From Gammaproteobacteria bacterium (GTDB taxonomy: Bacteria; Pseudomonadota; Gammaproteobacteria; CAJXQU01), in the NCBI GenBank assembly GCA_026984775.1, contig JALSRM010000043.1, forward strand, positions 99,374 through 163,373: a stretch of 64,000 nucleotides of DNA, in the 5' to 3' direction. Position numbers and translations under genes: made by a program. Of this stretch, positions 46,934 through 57,150 are shown piece by piece. Each line of letters starts with the position of its first letter. Within the stretch, counting starts at the first letter, position 1. Under the pieces are notes generated by a model, which saw only the letters and a list, made by a program, of their open reading frames with translations, did not search any database and was not told the DNA's origin.

Positions 46934-48669
46934 AAGTCAGGCCCTATATTGATATGCAGTCTGATGGGTCGGCCGGGTTCGGAAATTCCCATCGCCAGAT
47001 CGATGCGGATCTGCCCTACCGGAGAAAGCCAGCGGATCCCGAAGCCGGTACCGACTTCGATCTCGTTACCAAACCGGTTGAAGGCATTCCCTGCATCGAC
47101 AAAGCCAGCCACGGACCACTTTTCCAGAATACGGTGTTCATATTCAATACTGCCAACCATCCGATACTTGCCGCCAATGACCTTGCCCTTGTCATCCCGT
47201 GGTCCCAAATCCTCATAATCAAAACCGCGGATACTGTAGTCACCACCGGCAAAATAACGCAAGGACGTGGGTAACCGATCGAAGTTGGAGACACTGGTCA
47301 ACCCCAGGTTTCCACGGAAGATCATTCGTCCGGCATCCCAGAAAGAGCGGATATATTTGGCATCCAGGGTAGCTTGTGCAAACGAGAGATCTGACAGCAG
47401 CCCCGCCACAGCCCCCCGCAGATTCAATGCCAGACGAAAACCGTTCCGGGTATAAGCGGGGTTGTCTGTTTCGGTCTTGGTCCAACCAATGGCCGGGATC
47501 ATAAGTTTCGAAGTTTCAGTTTGATCACTGACGTCGAAATTTTCATACAGATAATCGATGCCTGCAATTTCATTCCAACCCCAGCGTTTCTGCCGGTGGT
47601 TGATACCAGCTTTGAGCGAATGACTTTTGCTTGTTCCGGTATCTGTACGTGATAGCCCCGCATTGAATCCCAGTTCGGCATCTTGTTTACGAAAGTGCGG
47701 CAGGGTGTAGTGTGTGGATAAGGTGCTGAGCACAGGGGAAATCCTGGCGGCGGCACCCATGCGGTGACCATGACGGGTATAGCGGGCGTCCCATCCCAGT
47801 TTGAGGCGCGGGCCGGTGTCAGTACCAAAGCCGATACCGGCGGTGTACCGGTTGCGCTTTCTTGGGACGAGTGTCACCCGGACAGGAACGGCATGATCCG
47901 AGGTTGCCTCTGGCAATGGTTGAACGATGACTTCGTCGAAGAAATCAGTATTGAAAAGATTTTTTTGGAACGCGATCAGACGATCATTCAGATAGGGATC
48001 TCCCTTCACAAATGGCTGGTAGAGTTTCAGTTTATCCACCCGAATAGGTGAGGGTGAAAATGAGACTTCGCCGAAACGGTAACGGACACCGGTATCGAAA
48101 TACAAGAGGACTCGGGCCCGGTATTTTTTCAGATCTACCTCCACGCGGTGACGGCGAAAATCAGCATCGAAATATCCTCTCTTTACGGCGAGTTTCTGCA
48201 ATGCCCTTTTGCTTTTTTCATAACGACCGTGGTGGAGCACCTCCCCTTCCTTGAGGGGGAGGTTGCTGAGCAGTTTCTGAAAAGCGGGATCATCGGCCCC
48301 TTCACCAAGGATCTGGATGTCCATCTCGCCCACCCTGACCGGAGGACCTGGGTCGATCGTGTACCGGGCATGCCAGACGCCGTTCTTGCGAGTGAGTTGG
48401 GATTGAATCTTTGGTTGGTAATAGCCCAACGCTTGCAAGGCAAGCCGGATCTCCTCCGGGGCCTTTTTATAGAGCCTCTTGATTCTCCGTTCGGTCAGGC
48501 GTGGATGATCTTTCTGTTTTTGCAAGTTAAGGGACGTGAGAATATTTTTCAGGGCTTCGCCTTCGACACCTTTTACTGTGATGACGACCCGCTCTGCGGC
48601 GGACACCGGCAGAGTGAAAATCAGGCAGAGACAGGCCAGAAGACAAACTGTTCGACACTTGGACGTCAT
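46930..48669 (-). CDS. tamA: Translocation and assembly module subunit TamA
   Basis: TamA is an Omp85-family outer-membrane barrel. The 579-residue protein has a signal peptide (about 1-24), POTRA domains (about 25-265; for example LPLKEGEVLHHGRYEKSKRA), and a C-terminal 16-strand barrel with the Omp85 signature GGDYSIRGF near residue 477. It overlaps tamB by four bases, the standard tamAB pair. The gene lies 15 bases after rnfE, so the rnf and tam genes may share a transcript. Confidence 0.95.
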   Translation of the reverse strand: MTSKCRTVCLLACLCLIFTLPVSAAERVVITVKGVEGEALKNILTSLNLQKQKDHPRLTERRIKRLYKKAPEEIRLALQALGYYQPKIQSQLTRKNGVWHARYTIDPGPPVRVGEMDIQILGEGADDPAFQKLLSNLPLKEGEVLHHGRYEKSKRALQKLAVKRGYFDADFRRHRVEVDLKKYRARVLLYFDTGVRYRFGEVSFSPSPIRVDKLKLYQPFVKGDPYLNDRLIAFQKNLFNTDFFDEVIVQPLPEATSDHAVPVRVTLVPRKRNRYTAGIGFGTDTGPRLKLGWDARYTRHGHRMGAAARISPVLSTLSTHYTLPHFRKQDAELGFNAGLSRTDTGTSKSHSLKAGINHRQKRWGWNEIAGIDYLYENFDVSDQTETSKLMIPAIGWTKTETDNPAYTRNGFRLALNLRGAVAGLLSDLSFAQATLDAKYIRSFWDAGRMIFRGNLGLTSVSNFDRLPTSLRYFAGGDYSIRGFDYEDLGPRDDKGKVIGGKYRMVGSIEYEHRILEKWSVAGFVDAGNAFNRFGNEIEVGTGFGIRWLSPVGQIRIDLAMGISEPGRPIRLHINIGPDL

Positions 48670-48684
48670 GTTGGGGAGAATAGG

Positions 48685-49329
48685 TTAAGGGGTCTTCTTA
48701 TAGCTTCTTACCGCTGCGATCAGCAGCGCCAGAGAGAGAAAGGCACCGGCTGGCATTTTAGCCAGAGGGAAGCCATGCGTACCAGGGATTAGATGGATAC
48801 CGGAATCCTTAGGTATTGAATTGGTAAGCAAAAACAAATCTTTCATCAGGCTACCATGGCTTATGAGTTCTCTGAAAGAACCAAGCAGGATCAATACCAC
48901 CAGGACCGCAAGACTGTGCAGAACCGCATCCTTGAACGCCTGGGACACAGTGTTTTGTGAGGCAAAGACCATCGTACGATCGAGAATCAGACAGTTGGCG
49001 GCCATGATGGGAAGGTATATGCCCAGTGCCGTTCTCAGATCGGGAAACCATGCCTGCAGAGACAAATCGAGTACAGTGACGACAGTTGACGTTATCACCA
49101 CATGACTTGCCAGGGCAGCAGGAGGCGGGATTAAATATCGGGTTGCTGAAACGAGTGACGATGTCAGGCAGAAAATAACCAGAAAAAGGATACCCATGGT
49201 CAGACTCAGCAGCAGAGAATGAGTAAGTGCCAGAAATGGACTCAGACCGATAAGCCTGAAAAGTAAGGGGTTCTTCTGTAGCAGAATCTGCAGCTTTGGT
49301 GCATTCGTTATTTTTCCATCTTTTTCCAT
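48685..49329 (-). CDS. rnfE: Ion-translocating oxidoreductase subunit RnfE/RsxE
   Basis: RnfE is one of the two homologous six-helix subunits (RnfA/RnfE) of the Rnf complex, which couples ferredoxin:NAD electron transfer to ion translocation or reduces SoxR. The 214-residue product has the family hallmarks FRLIGLSPFLALT, PIMAANCLILDR with its conserved Cys, and PGTHGFPLAKMPAGAFLSL. It overlaps rnfG by 22 bases. A second Fe-S-ligand Cys, as expected in the N-terminal half, is less obvious. Confidence 0.93.
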   Translation of the reverse strand: MEKDGKITNAPKLQILLQKNPLLFRLIGLSPFLALTHSLLLSLTMGILFLVIFCLTSSLVSATRYLIPPPAALASHVVITSTVVTVLDLSLQAWFPDLRTALGIYLPIMAANCLILDRTMVFASQNTVSQAFKDAVLHSLAVLVVLILLGSFRELISHGSLMKDLFLLTNSIPKDSGIHLIPGTHGFPLAKMPAGAFLSLALLIAAVRSYKKTP

Positions 49330-49901
49330 AGCTGTTCTTTTTCCCGCTGATAATACTCAAGCACTCTGGTCACGGCTTTGATCACCGCATTCGAACTGAT
49401 ACTGGCACCTGAAATCTGATCCACTGCACCCCCTGCGGTGAGCTCGGTGAGTGATTTCCCTGTAAATTGATTTATCCAGTCCGATTTCTGCCGATGGATT
49501 TTATCGCCAAAACCAGGTGTTTCCCGATCTTCAATGACCCTGACCACAAGGATTCTTCCTCCTGCATCAAGTCCTACTGCCAGCCGGATTGGACCATTAT
49601 ATCCATTGGGAGCAACCGGGAGAATGACAAATCCAACCGGGTGTCCATTCTTGCGTGCACGATAGATCGGGACTGGATCGCCGGTACCCAGATCGCCCAG
49701 AGCGGTGACCATGATTTTATCGCTCACCAGATCGTTATCATACGGTTCAGAGATCAAGGATCGAATTAATTTTTCTTGTTTTCTGATCGCGACCTGGTTT
49801 ATGGGTTCTCGAGTGAGTTCAGTAAACAGTGCCGTGATCACTGTGGCAGTAAAAAGAACCAGGAACAGTGAAAGGACAAGTGAGATCCGAGAGAATTTCA
49901 T
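49308..49901 (-). CDS. rnfG: Ion-translocating oxidoreductase subunit RnfG/RsxG
   Basis: RnfG is a periplasmic flavoprotein anchored by one helix (about 7-28). It carries an FMN covalently attached by ApbE within a D-x-x-S/T-G-A-T motif. Here the motif reads DQISGAS at about residues 163-169, with Ser in place of the usual acceptor Thr. The FMN-binding domain otherwise looks complete (VRVIEDRETPGFGDKI). It overlaps rnfD by four bases and rnfE by 22. Confidence 0.93.
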   Translation of the reverse strand: MKFSRISLVLSLFLVLFTATVITALFTELTREPINQVAIRKQEKLIRSLISEPYDNDLVSDKIMVTALGDLGTGDPVPIYRARKNGHPVGFVILPVAPNGYNGPIRLAVGLDAGGRILVVRVIEDRETPGFGDKIHRQKSDWINQFTGKSLTELTAGGAVDQISGASISSNAVIKAVTRVLEYYQREKEQLWKKMEK

Positions 49902-50860
49902 AGTGTTGATTTAGGCCGGGTGAAATGATCCAGAACCGGAACGGTGGCATTCATCATCAATACCGCAAAAGCAACACCTTCCGGATACTTTCCCCAGGTA
50001 CGGATAGCATAAATCGTGATTCCGATTAGCAGCCCGTAGATCAGCCTGCCTTTGGACGTCATTGGTGAGGTTACAGGATCCGTGGCAACAAAAAAGGCGC
50101 AGAGCATGGTTGCGCCACCAAACAGATGAAAAAACACATTTGCATAGCGATCAGGGTCCACAAGCTGAAAAAAGAGAGCCATCAGGGACAGTCCTGTAAG
50201 TACGCCAGCCGGAATATGCCAACGTATGATCTTTTGCTGGATGAGTATCAGCCCGCCTGCCAAAAAAGAAAGATTGATCCATTCATGTCCGCAAGCACCG
50301 AAATACCCGAAGATTTCTTCTTCGCCAACTTCGGAAATCATTTGTGAAAGTTGTAACCGTGTACGCAGATCATCCAGTGGCGTAGCACCGGTCACTGTAT
50401 CGGTCGTCGGCAACCACTGGCTCATTTCCACAGGAAAACTAACGAGTAGAGTCGCGACACCGACCATTGCGGGATTGAAAAGATTATGCCCTGTTCCTCC
50501 ATAAATGTATTTCCCGAAGACGATGGCAAAGGTAATGCCGATCAGGAGCACCCATCCGCTCACTCCGGGAGGAAGAGACAACGCGAAAATTATCGCCATG
50601 ACCGCGCCTGAGGCGTCAAGAGGAAAACTATTGATAGGCTGCTGCAAGATCAGGCGATAAAACAGCAGTTCGAGGCATAGGCCAGCAATGATCGCGAATA
50701 ACAGATTCAGCAATATATCTGGGCCGAAAACAAATACACTGCTCAAGATCCCGGGTGTCAGCGCAAGGCATACCGTGAGCATCGTTCGCTGAATAGATGG
50801 AGAGACCAGCCAGTACCCTTGCAGACGAAAAAGATTAGATAATTCGAATCGGTCCTGCAT
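49898..50860 (-). CDS. rnfD: Ion-translocating oxidoreductase subunit RnfD/RsxD
   Basis: RnfD is a polytopic subunit with a covalent FMN. The 320-residue protein has about ten helices and the flavinylation motif TVTGATPLDDLR near residue 155. Other conserved stretches are GGTGHNLFNPAMVG and ATDPVTSPMTSKGRLIYG. It is the first rnf gene here; rnfA, rnfB and rnfC, which normally precede it, are absent. Instead, ispG is transcribed divergently from about 90 bases away. Confidence 0.94.
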   Translation of the reverse strand: MQDRFELSNLFRLQGYWLVSPSIQRTMLTVCLALTPGILSSVFVFGPDILLNLLFAIIAGLCLELLFYRLILQQPINSFPLDASGAVMAIIFALSLPPGVSGWVLLIGITFAIVFGKYIYGGTGHNLFNPAMVGVATLLVSFPVEMSQWLPTTDTVTGATPLDDLRTRLQLSQMISEVGEEEIFGYFGACGHEWINLSFLAGGLILIQQKIIRWHIPAGVLTGLSLMALFFQLVDPDRYANVFFHLFGGATMLCAFFVATDPVTSPMTSKGRLIYGLLIGITIYAIRTWGKYPEGVAFAVLMMNATVPVLDHFTRPKSTL

Positions 50861-50948
50861 GCCGTAAATGTATCATTTTTTGGTGTTCCAGGTGGTGGTG
50901 CGATAGAATACACCTAGATCATTGAATCTAAATGAATAGTGGAGAAAC

Positions 50949-52211
50949 ATGCAAGAAGCTGTCAGTAAAGCCCTTCCTTCCGAATCGTACCTGGAACAAA
51001 GCCCGATTATCCGGCGCGAGCGTGTGGGCGTTCGGGTCGGTGATGTTACCATCGGTGGCGGTGCGCCTGTGGTTGTGCAATCCATGACCAACACCGATAC
51101 GGCCGACGCCATTGGTACGGTCAAACAGATACAACAACTGGCAGCTGCCGGTTCAGAAATCGTCCGTATTACAGTGAACAATGAAGATGCGGCAAAACAG
51201 GTCGGAAAGATTCGTGAAATGCTGGATGCTGCCGGTTGTGCCGTGCCCCTGGTGGGTGATTTCCATTATATTGGTCACAAGCTGCTGAAAAAATATCCTG
51301 AGTGTGCACAAGCGCTGGCAAAATACCGGATCAATCCGGGCAATGTCGGTTTTGGCAAGAAACGGGATTCACAGTTTGCTGCCATGATCGAGACAGCGCT
51401 CGAGTATGATAAGCCCGTGAGGATCGGGGTCAACTGGGGCAGTCTCGACAGTGCCCTGATCACAAGGATGATGGATGACAATGCGAACTTACCTGAACCT
51501 TATCCTCCCGAATTTGTGACCCGGCAGGCCTTGATTGCTTCGGCCCTGGACAGTGCCGAGCTCGCCGAGAACATTGGGTTACCCCGAGATAAAATCGTGC
51601 TTTCTTGCAAGGTCAGCGGGGTACAGGAGCTGATCGCCGTCTATACCGAACTGGCCAAGCGTTGTGATTATGCATTGCATCTCGGTCTTACCGAGGCGGG
51701 AATGGGATCGAAAGGCATTGTCGCCTCGACTGCCGCCATGAGTGTTCTCCTGCAGCAGGGAATCGGAGACACGATCCGGGTCTCACTGACGCCGGAACCC
51801 GGTGGTGATCGCACGAAGGAGGTGATTGTCGCCCAGGAAATCCTGCAGACCATGGGAATTCGATCATTCACACCTTTGGTTACCGCCTGTCCTGGATGTG
51901 GGCGAACCACAAGTACCTATTTCCAGGAGCTTGCAGACAACATACAGGCCTATGTCAGAACCCAGATGCCTGTCTGGCGGGAAAAGTATCAGGGCGTGGA
52001 AAACATGAGCCTTGCGGTAATGGGGTGTGTGGTCAATGGACCCGGTGAGAGCAAACAGGCGAATATCGGTATCAGTCTGCCCGGTACCGGCGAGGCACCC
52101 GTGGCGCCGGTGTTTATCGATGGTATCAAGGTGGCGACGTTGAGAGGGGACAGGATCGCAGAAGAATTCAAGGAGATGGTCAACAAGTATGTCGAGCAAA
52201 CCTATTCTTAA
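50949..52211 (+). CDS. ispG: 4-hydroxy-3-methylbut-2-enyl diphosphate synthase (flavodoxin)
   Basis: IspG is a [4Fe-4S] enzyme of the MEP isoprenoid pathway that reductively opens methylerythritol cyclodiphosphate. The 420-residue product shows the N-terminal [11 protein letters not shown] segment, [11 protein letters not shown] and RINPGNVG. The C-terminal cluster ligands are in CPGCGRTT and [18 protein letters not shown] precedes the ATG. The gene overlaps the LysM-FecR gene by 23 bases. Confidence 0.97.
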   Translation: MQEAVSKALPSESYLEQSPIIRRERVGVRVGDVTIGGGAPVVVQSMTNTDTADAIGTVKQIQQLAAAGSEIVRITVNNEDAAKQVGKIREMLDAAGCAVPLVGDFHYIGHKLLKKYPECAQALAKYRINPGNVGFGKKRDSQFAAMIETALEYDKPVRIGVNWGSLDSALITRMMDDNANLPEPYPPEFVTRQALIASALDSAELAENIGLPRDKIVLSCKVSGVQELIAVYTELAKRCDYALHLGLTEAGMGSKGIVASTAAMSVLLQQGIGDTIRVSLTPEPGGDRTKEVIVAQEILQTMGIRSFTPLVTACPGCGRTTSTYFQELADNIQAYVRTQMPVWREKYQGVENMSLAVMGCVVNGPGESKQANIGISLPGTGEAPVAPVFIDGIKVATLRGDRIAEEFKEMVNKYVEQTYS

Positions 52212-53832
52212 GCTGTTCCGTATCTCTATATTGTGGCTAATGCTTGCTCTGGCCTTTGGGGCATCCGCCGCGGAGGAATGGGTTTATACGGTCAAGCCGG
52301 GCGAGAATCTGTGGCAGATTACAGAGGATTTTCTCGTCAATACCCGTTACTGGCGCCGTCTGCAAAGGCTGAATAAAATTGCGGATCCTCATCATGTTCT
52401 TCCAGGCACGAAGTTGATCATCCCTCTAAAGTGGACTCGTTTCCATCCATCGAAGGCAAATGTAACACGTGTTTCTGGAACTGCGTCGGTCGTGCTTGCA
52501 GCGTCAGCGAAACAGGTGCCCGTCACCCTTGGCATGGAACTCAACACGGGAGACAGGATTAGAACAGAAGGCAAGTCGTCGGTCACTCTGGTGTTCGAGG
52601 ATGGTTCTCAACTGGTGTTGCGGGAAAACAGCGATCTGAAATTGGAAAAGATCGAGTCCTTCGAGCGGGCCGATGCCTATCGTACCCAGCTCAGGCTCAA
52701 TCGTGGACGTTCGGTGAACAAGGTCAACCCGTACAAAAAGCCTGGTTCCCGGTTTGAGATCGCGACCCCTTCCGCCACTGCGGCAGTCCGTGGAACCCAC
52801 TACCGGGTGACTGCCGAGAGCCAGAAAACTACAACTACCGAAGTGCTCGACGGAAAAGTTCGCGTAGGTAATGATCTCGGGCAGGTGGGTGTTCCAAAAG
52901 GTTATGGTACGGTTGCACAGAAAGATCTCCCCCCCTCACCTCCTGTGGAACTGTTGCCTCCTCCTGATCTGTCCGGTTTGCCGAAATTGATCGAACGTTT
53001 GCCGCTGAAATTCGAAGTGGGGAAGGTCGATGGCGCCGTTGCCTATCGTACCCAGATCACACAAGATCCGGCTTTCCAGAAACTGGCCTACAACAAAGTC
53101 TCTCCTACGAATCAGATCAAAGTGGCCAATTTACCGGACGGGAAATACTTGATCCGGGTACGTGGTATCGATCCGGATCGGCTGGAGGGTTACGACGAGC
53201 TGCATGAATTTACTCTCAATGCGAGGCCAGAGCCACCATTGGCTCTGATGCCCAAGCCGGATGCCGCACTCCCTATGGACCACCGGAAATTCAGCTGGAC
53301 TGGAGGAGAGGGAATTACGTCTTATCACTTCCAGCTGGATGATACACCCGATTTCAAAACACCGCTGGTGGATAAATCCGGATACAAGGAGACAACGCTC
53401 ACCTTGGATCGAACGCTTACTCCGGGAACCTGGTATTGGCGCATTGCTGCGATCGATCCGAAAGAGGGTATGGGTCCTTTCGGTGATCCCAACCGCTTCC
53501 GAATCCGGAAATCAGCACCAAAGGCAGAGGCGGATCTGAGTGATGAGGGCATTGTATTCCGTTGGCCGGCAGATGAAGGGGAAGGGTATCGGTATCGAAT
53601 CCAGGTGGCACGGGACAAATCCTTCGCAAATCCCCTGGTTGATGAGACGATCACAGAAGCCGAGTACACATTGCAAAAGCCGGAACAACCCGGGACGTTG
53701 TTCATGCGCGTGAAAGTCATCGAGAAGGATGGTTTCGAGGGTGACTGGTCCCGTCCCCAAACTCTGGTCATTCCTTTTGAACCTGGTTTCCGGGCATTAC
53801 ACCGGGATTATTTTTCTGCCAGGCCAAAGTGA
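52189..53832 (+). CDS. Secreted LysM-FecR protein with fibronectin-like repeats
   Basis: The 547-residue protein has a signal peptide (about 1-26) and a LysM domain (about 31-81, [16 protein letters not shown] to [12 protein letters not shown]) that should bind peptidoglycan. A FecR domain follows (about 110-215, ending [16 protein letters not shown]), then a Pro-rich hinge and three or so fibronectin/Ig-like modules (about 260-540). GGAG lies before ATG 52189, inside the end of ispG. Its stop codon touches the start of the CHASE2 protein. The pairing suggests a periplasmic sensor partner for that regulator. Confidence 0.88.
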   Translation: MSSKPILKLFRISILWLMLALAFGASAAEEWVYTVKPGENLWQITEDFLVNTRYWRRLQRLNKIADPHHVLPGTKLIIPLKWTRFHPSKANVTRVSGTASVVLAASAKQVPVTLGMELNTGDRIRTEGKSSVTLVFEDGSQLVLRENSDLKLEKIESFERADAYRTQLRLNRGRSVNKVNPYKKPGSRFEIATPSATAAVRGTHYRVTAESQKTTTTEVLDGKVRVGNDLGQVGVPKGYGTVAQKDLPPSPPVELLPPPDLSGLPKLIERLPLKFEVGKVDGAVAYRTQITQDPAFQKLAYNKVSPTNQIKVANLPDGKYLIRVRGIDPDRLEGYDELHEFTLNARPEPPLALMPKPDAALPMDHRKFSWTGGEGITSYHFQLDDTPDFKTPLVDKSGYKETTLTLDRTLTPGTWYWRIAAIDPKEGMGPFGDPNRFRIRKSAPKAEADLSDEGIVFRWPADEGEGYRYRIQVARDKSFANPLVDETITEAEYTLQKPEQPGTLFMRVKVIEKDGFEGDWSRPQTLVIPFEPGFRALHRDYFSARPK

Positions 53833-56800
53833 TGAGACCTCGTTTTTTGCCGATTGAAAGCCTGTTTCTATTGCTGTTACTGGCTTTCATTGCGGCAATG
53901 CTCAACTACAGCCATGTTACGGATCGTCTGGATAACGCGATCTATGACATGCACCTCAATCTGTGGCCCCGTCCACCATCTGAAGATATCATCCTGGTCG
54001 TGATCGATGAGCAGAGTCTTGGAGAGTTGGGACGATGGCCTTGGCCGCGGCGCTTTCATGCCAAACTGCTGGATGTGTTAAAAGACAGTAAAGCAGTTGG
54101 GCTCGACATCATTTTTGCCGAACCCGATGAGAATGATCCAGAAGGTGACCAGGCCCTGGTGGATGCTCTTAGCCGAAATGGCAGGGTTGTGCTGCCTGTT
54201 TCACCAATGCTTGCTACGACAGGAGGCTCCGTTGAAGAGTTACAGGAGCTTAGCTCGCTGCCGGATTTCAATCAGGCAGCGGCAGCGATTGGGCATGTGG
54301 ATGTTGAACTCGATCAAGACGGGATCAGCCGGAGTCTGTTTCTCAAGGCGGGTATCGGATCACCTGATCGACCTGCCTTACCTCTGGCCATGCTACAGAT
54401 AGAGGGCAGGGGGGAACTGGTTGGAGAAAGGAGACCGGATTCTGACAAGAATACTGAAACAACCTGGGTAAGAGACTACCGGGTGTTGCTGCCATTTTCC
54501 GATACAGTCGGTTATTTCCAAAAGGTATCCTTTATTGATGCACTCGATCAAGCGCCTGATTCAGACTTTTTCAAAGACAAATGGGTTCTGGTTGGGATCG
54601 ATGCCATCGGTCTTGGAGATCGCATTGCCACACCGGTGACCCGCTCGGATCAGCCCATGGCCGGCGTGGAATTTGAGGCCCATGCACTCGATGCATTACT
54701 CAACCGACTCACCATTATTCCACTGAATGACCTGGATAACCTGCTTCTGACAGTTCCATTTATTGTTCTGCTGGGGCTGGTGTTTTTCCTGTTCAAGACC
54801 GATCGGATCCTTCTGACAACTTCGCTCTCGGTTACCAGCATTCTACTGTTTTCTGTGCTTTTGGCGAGAACGGAACTTTTCGGAGGCCACTACTGGTTTC
54901 GACCGGGCCCCGCGATTGTCGCTACCCTCGTGGGTTTTCTGATTCTCTACCGAAACCAGTTGAGAACATATGTCAGTTCTCTGACTAGAGAGAAGAGCCA
55001 TGCAGAGGTTGCCATGAATACGGTGAGTGATGCTGTCGTGATCACAGACAGTGCCGGCCGTATTGAATTCATGAACCCCCAAGCCGAAACACTTACTGGC
55101 CACCTGTTGAAAAATGTTCGTGGCCGCCCGTTATCAGAGGTCATGGCTATCCAGGATGCAAAAGGCTCGCCGTATCCGATTGATATGGTTGCCAAGAGCC
55201 AGGCGACCAATACAAAGGTCGAACTGCCATTGAATCATTTCCTGCGCCAAAGAGACGGGCACTTGTTGCCTCTTCGTGCTTCAGCCAAACCCTTTGAGGA
55301 TGAGAACCGCAATATTACAGGTGTCATCGTCGCTTTCGATGAACTGCGTACCCATGACCCGGAAGGACGAGAGACTGTGATCGACGAACTGACACGTTTA
55401 CCTGGGCGTTCCTTGCTGTTCGATCGTCTCAATCATGCCATTTCGAACGCTAACCGGACCAAGCGGTTGGTTGCCGTTTTGTACATCGATCTGGATGAGT
55501 TTGACAAGATCAATGACGCTTTTGGCAAGCAGAATGGTGATGCACTGCTCAGAGAAATTGCCAAGCGGTTGGTTCTACGTGGCCGCGCAGAAGATACTAT
55601 CGCCCGTTATTCTGGTGATCATTTCATCGTGATTCTTGAAAACCTGGAAGATACCGATCCAGTGGCCGCCGTTGCAACCTCTCTGCTCGAAGTGATCCGG
55701 CAACCTGCCCGACTTGGTGAGCACGAGATCAGTATCGAAGCCAGTATTGGTATCAGCATCTATCCCAAGGATGGCATGGACAGTGAAACCCTGATCAATA
55801 ATGCGCATACTGCCATGAAGCGTGCGAAGAAGAGCCGTCGTCATGATTTGCCCCGGTTCCGTTTTTATTCACAGAAAATGAACAAGGGTGCACTGGAACG
55901 GCTGCTGTCGGAGAAGGATCTGCGCAATGCACTTACCGAAAATAGGTTTGTGCTTCACTATCAACCCAGGGTGGATTTCAATACAGGGAAGATCGTTGCA
56001 ATGGAAGCCCTGATCCGATGGAAGCGTGCCGGTGAAGGACTTATTTTACCTACCAGTTTCATTCCACTGGCTGAGCGCAGCGGCCTGATCTCGGATATTG
56101 GAACTTGGGTACTGAGAACAGCCTGCCAGCAAGCAAAAAAATGGAACCAGATGGGGCAGAACATGCGCATGGCGATCAATCTCTCACCGCGTCAGTTCAT
56201 GCAACATGATCTGCTTGATACGATCACGCGTATTCTAGATGACGAAGATCTCGATCCCAACTGTCTGGAACTGGAAATCACAGAAAATTCTCTGGTGAGA
56301 GATGCAGATCGATGCATCGAGATCCTCAAGGAGTTCCGGATGCTGGGAGGTACGGTTTCGATCGATGATTTTGGTACCGGCTATTCGTCACTCAGCTATC
56401 TGAAAAACTTTCCGGTTGACATATTGAAAATCGACAAGGTGTTTACTCGTGATATTACGACAGAACCGGATCATGCAGCGATTACCCTGGCCGTGATTAG
56501 CCTTGCACACAGCCTTAGTTTGCGAGTGGTCGCGGAAGGAGTTGAAGAACAAGCTCAGTTCGATTTTCTGCGCTCCAGGGGCTGTGATGAATTGCAGGGT
56601 TTTTATTTTTCAAAACCTTTGCCCGCCAACGAGATCACTGAAATGTTGAATGAAGGTTGGTGTCTGGAAGTGGAAAGTGAAAGTGGTAATCCAGCTACAA
56701 CGTTATTACTGGTCGATGATGACGATGAAATGCTCAGTCACATGGGTGTCATGTTACGTGATCAGGGGTACAGAATATTGATGGCTTCTAGTGGTGAGGA

Positions 56801-57080
56801 AGCGCTGAACATGATGGCCCGGCATAATGTCGGTGTGGTTGTTTCTGATGAAGTGATGCCCGGTATGCGAGGTAGTGAACTGCTGGAGAAGATCAAGAGC
56901 CTTTATCCGATGACCACGCGCATTTTGTTGAGTGCAAATGCCGATCGTGATGCCATCATATCAGCTATCAATTCAGGTGCGATCTTCAAGTTTTTGAACA
57001 AACCAATCTCCGAAACCGATCTGATCAATACGCTGAGAGAGGCTTTCAATCTTTACATCAATAATCGGAATCCAGTCTGA
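53832..57080 (+). CDS. CHASE2-PAS-GGDEF-EAL-REC cyclic-di-GMP regulator
   Basis: The 1082-residue protein has an N-terminal helix, a periplasmic CHASE2 domain (about 30-285), three membrane helices (about 290-370), a PAS domain (about 395-500), a GGDEF domain (about 520-675), an EAL domain (about 690-935) and a C-terminal receiver (about 957-1080). The GGDEF signature is degenerate (YSGDHF), so cyclase activity is unlikely. The EAL motifs MEALIRW, DDFGTGYSSLSYL and VAEGVE are intact, so c-di-GMP hydrolysis is likely. The receiver has its phospho-acceptor in VSDEVMPG. A GTG at 53829 is an alternative start. It is coupled to the LysM-FecR gene. Confidence 0.92.
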   Translation: MRPRFLPIESLFLLLLLAFIAAMLNYSHVTDRLDNAIYDMHLNLWPRPPSEDIILVVIDEQSLGELGRWPWPRRFHAKLLDVLKDSKAVGLDIIFAEPDENDPEGDQALVDALSRNGRVVLPVSPMLATTGGSVEELQELSSLPDFNQAAAAIGHVDVELDQDGISRSLFLKAGIGSPDRPALPLAMLQIEGRGELVGERRPDSDKNTETTWVRDYRVLLPFSDTVGYFQKVSFIDALDQAPDSDFFKDKWVLVGIDAIGLGDRIATPVTRSDQPMAGVEFEAHALDALLNRLTIIPLNDLDNLLLTVPFIVLLGLVFFLFKTDRILLTTSLSVTSILLFSVLLARTELFGGHYWFRPGPAIVATLVGFLILYRNQLRTYVSSLTREKSHAEVAMNTVSDAVVITDSAGRIEFMNPQAETLTGHLLKNVRGRPLSEVMAIQDAKGSPYPIDMVAKSQATNTKVELPLNHFLRQRDGHLLPLRASAKPFEDENRNITGVIVAFDELRTHDPEGRETVIDELTRLPGRSLLFDRLNHAISNANRTKRLVAVLYIDLDEFDKINDAFGKQNGDALLREIAKRLVLRGRAEDTIARYSGDHFIVILENLEDTDPVAAVATSLLEVIRQPARLGEHEISIEASIGISIYPKDGMDSETLINNAHTAMKRAKKSRRHDLPRFRFYSQKMNKGALERLLSEKDLRNALTENRFVLHYQPRVDFNTGKIVAMEALIRWKRAGEGLILPTSFIPLAERSGLISDIGTWVLRTACQQAKKWNQMGQNMRMAINLSPRQFMQHDLLDTITRILDDEDLDPNCLELEITENSLVRDADRCIEILKEFRMLGGTVSIDDFGTGYSSLSYLKNFPVDILKIDKVFTRDITTEPDHAAITLAVISLAHSLSLRVVAEGVEEQAQFDFLRSRGCDELQGFYFSKPLPANEITEMLNEGWCLEVESESGNPATTLLLVDDDDEMLSHMGVMLRDQGYRILMASSGEEALNMMARHNVGVVVSDEVMPGMRGSELLEKIKSLYPMTTRILLSANADRDAIISAINSGAIFKFLNKPISETDLINTLREAFNLYINNRNPV

Positions 57081-57081
57081 G

Positions 57082-57095
57082 TTGATCTGGATCAA
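57082..57095. promoter_or_regulatory. Consensus FNR/Anr box upstream of hemN
   Basis: TTGATCTGGATCAA matches the FNR consensus TTGAT-N4-ATCAA at every position. A -10-like TACAAT at 57117-57122 places the box centre close to -41 of the inferred start of transcription, the classic activating position. The site directly follows the stop of the c-di-GMP gene. Confidence 0.8.
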
Positions 57096-57150
57096 AATTT
57101 TTTGCCAGAGCAGGATTACAATATTCTTCATGTCATGACAGTGAGAACCG

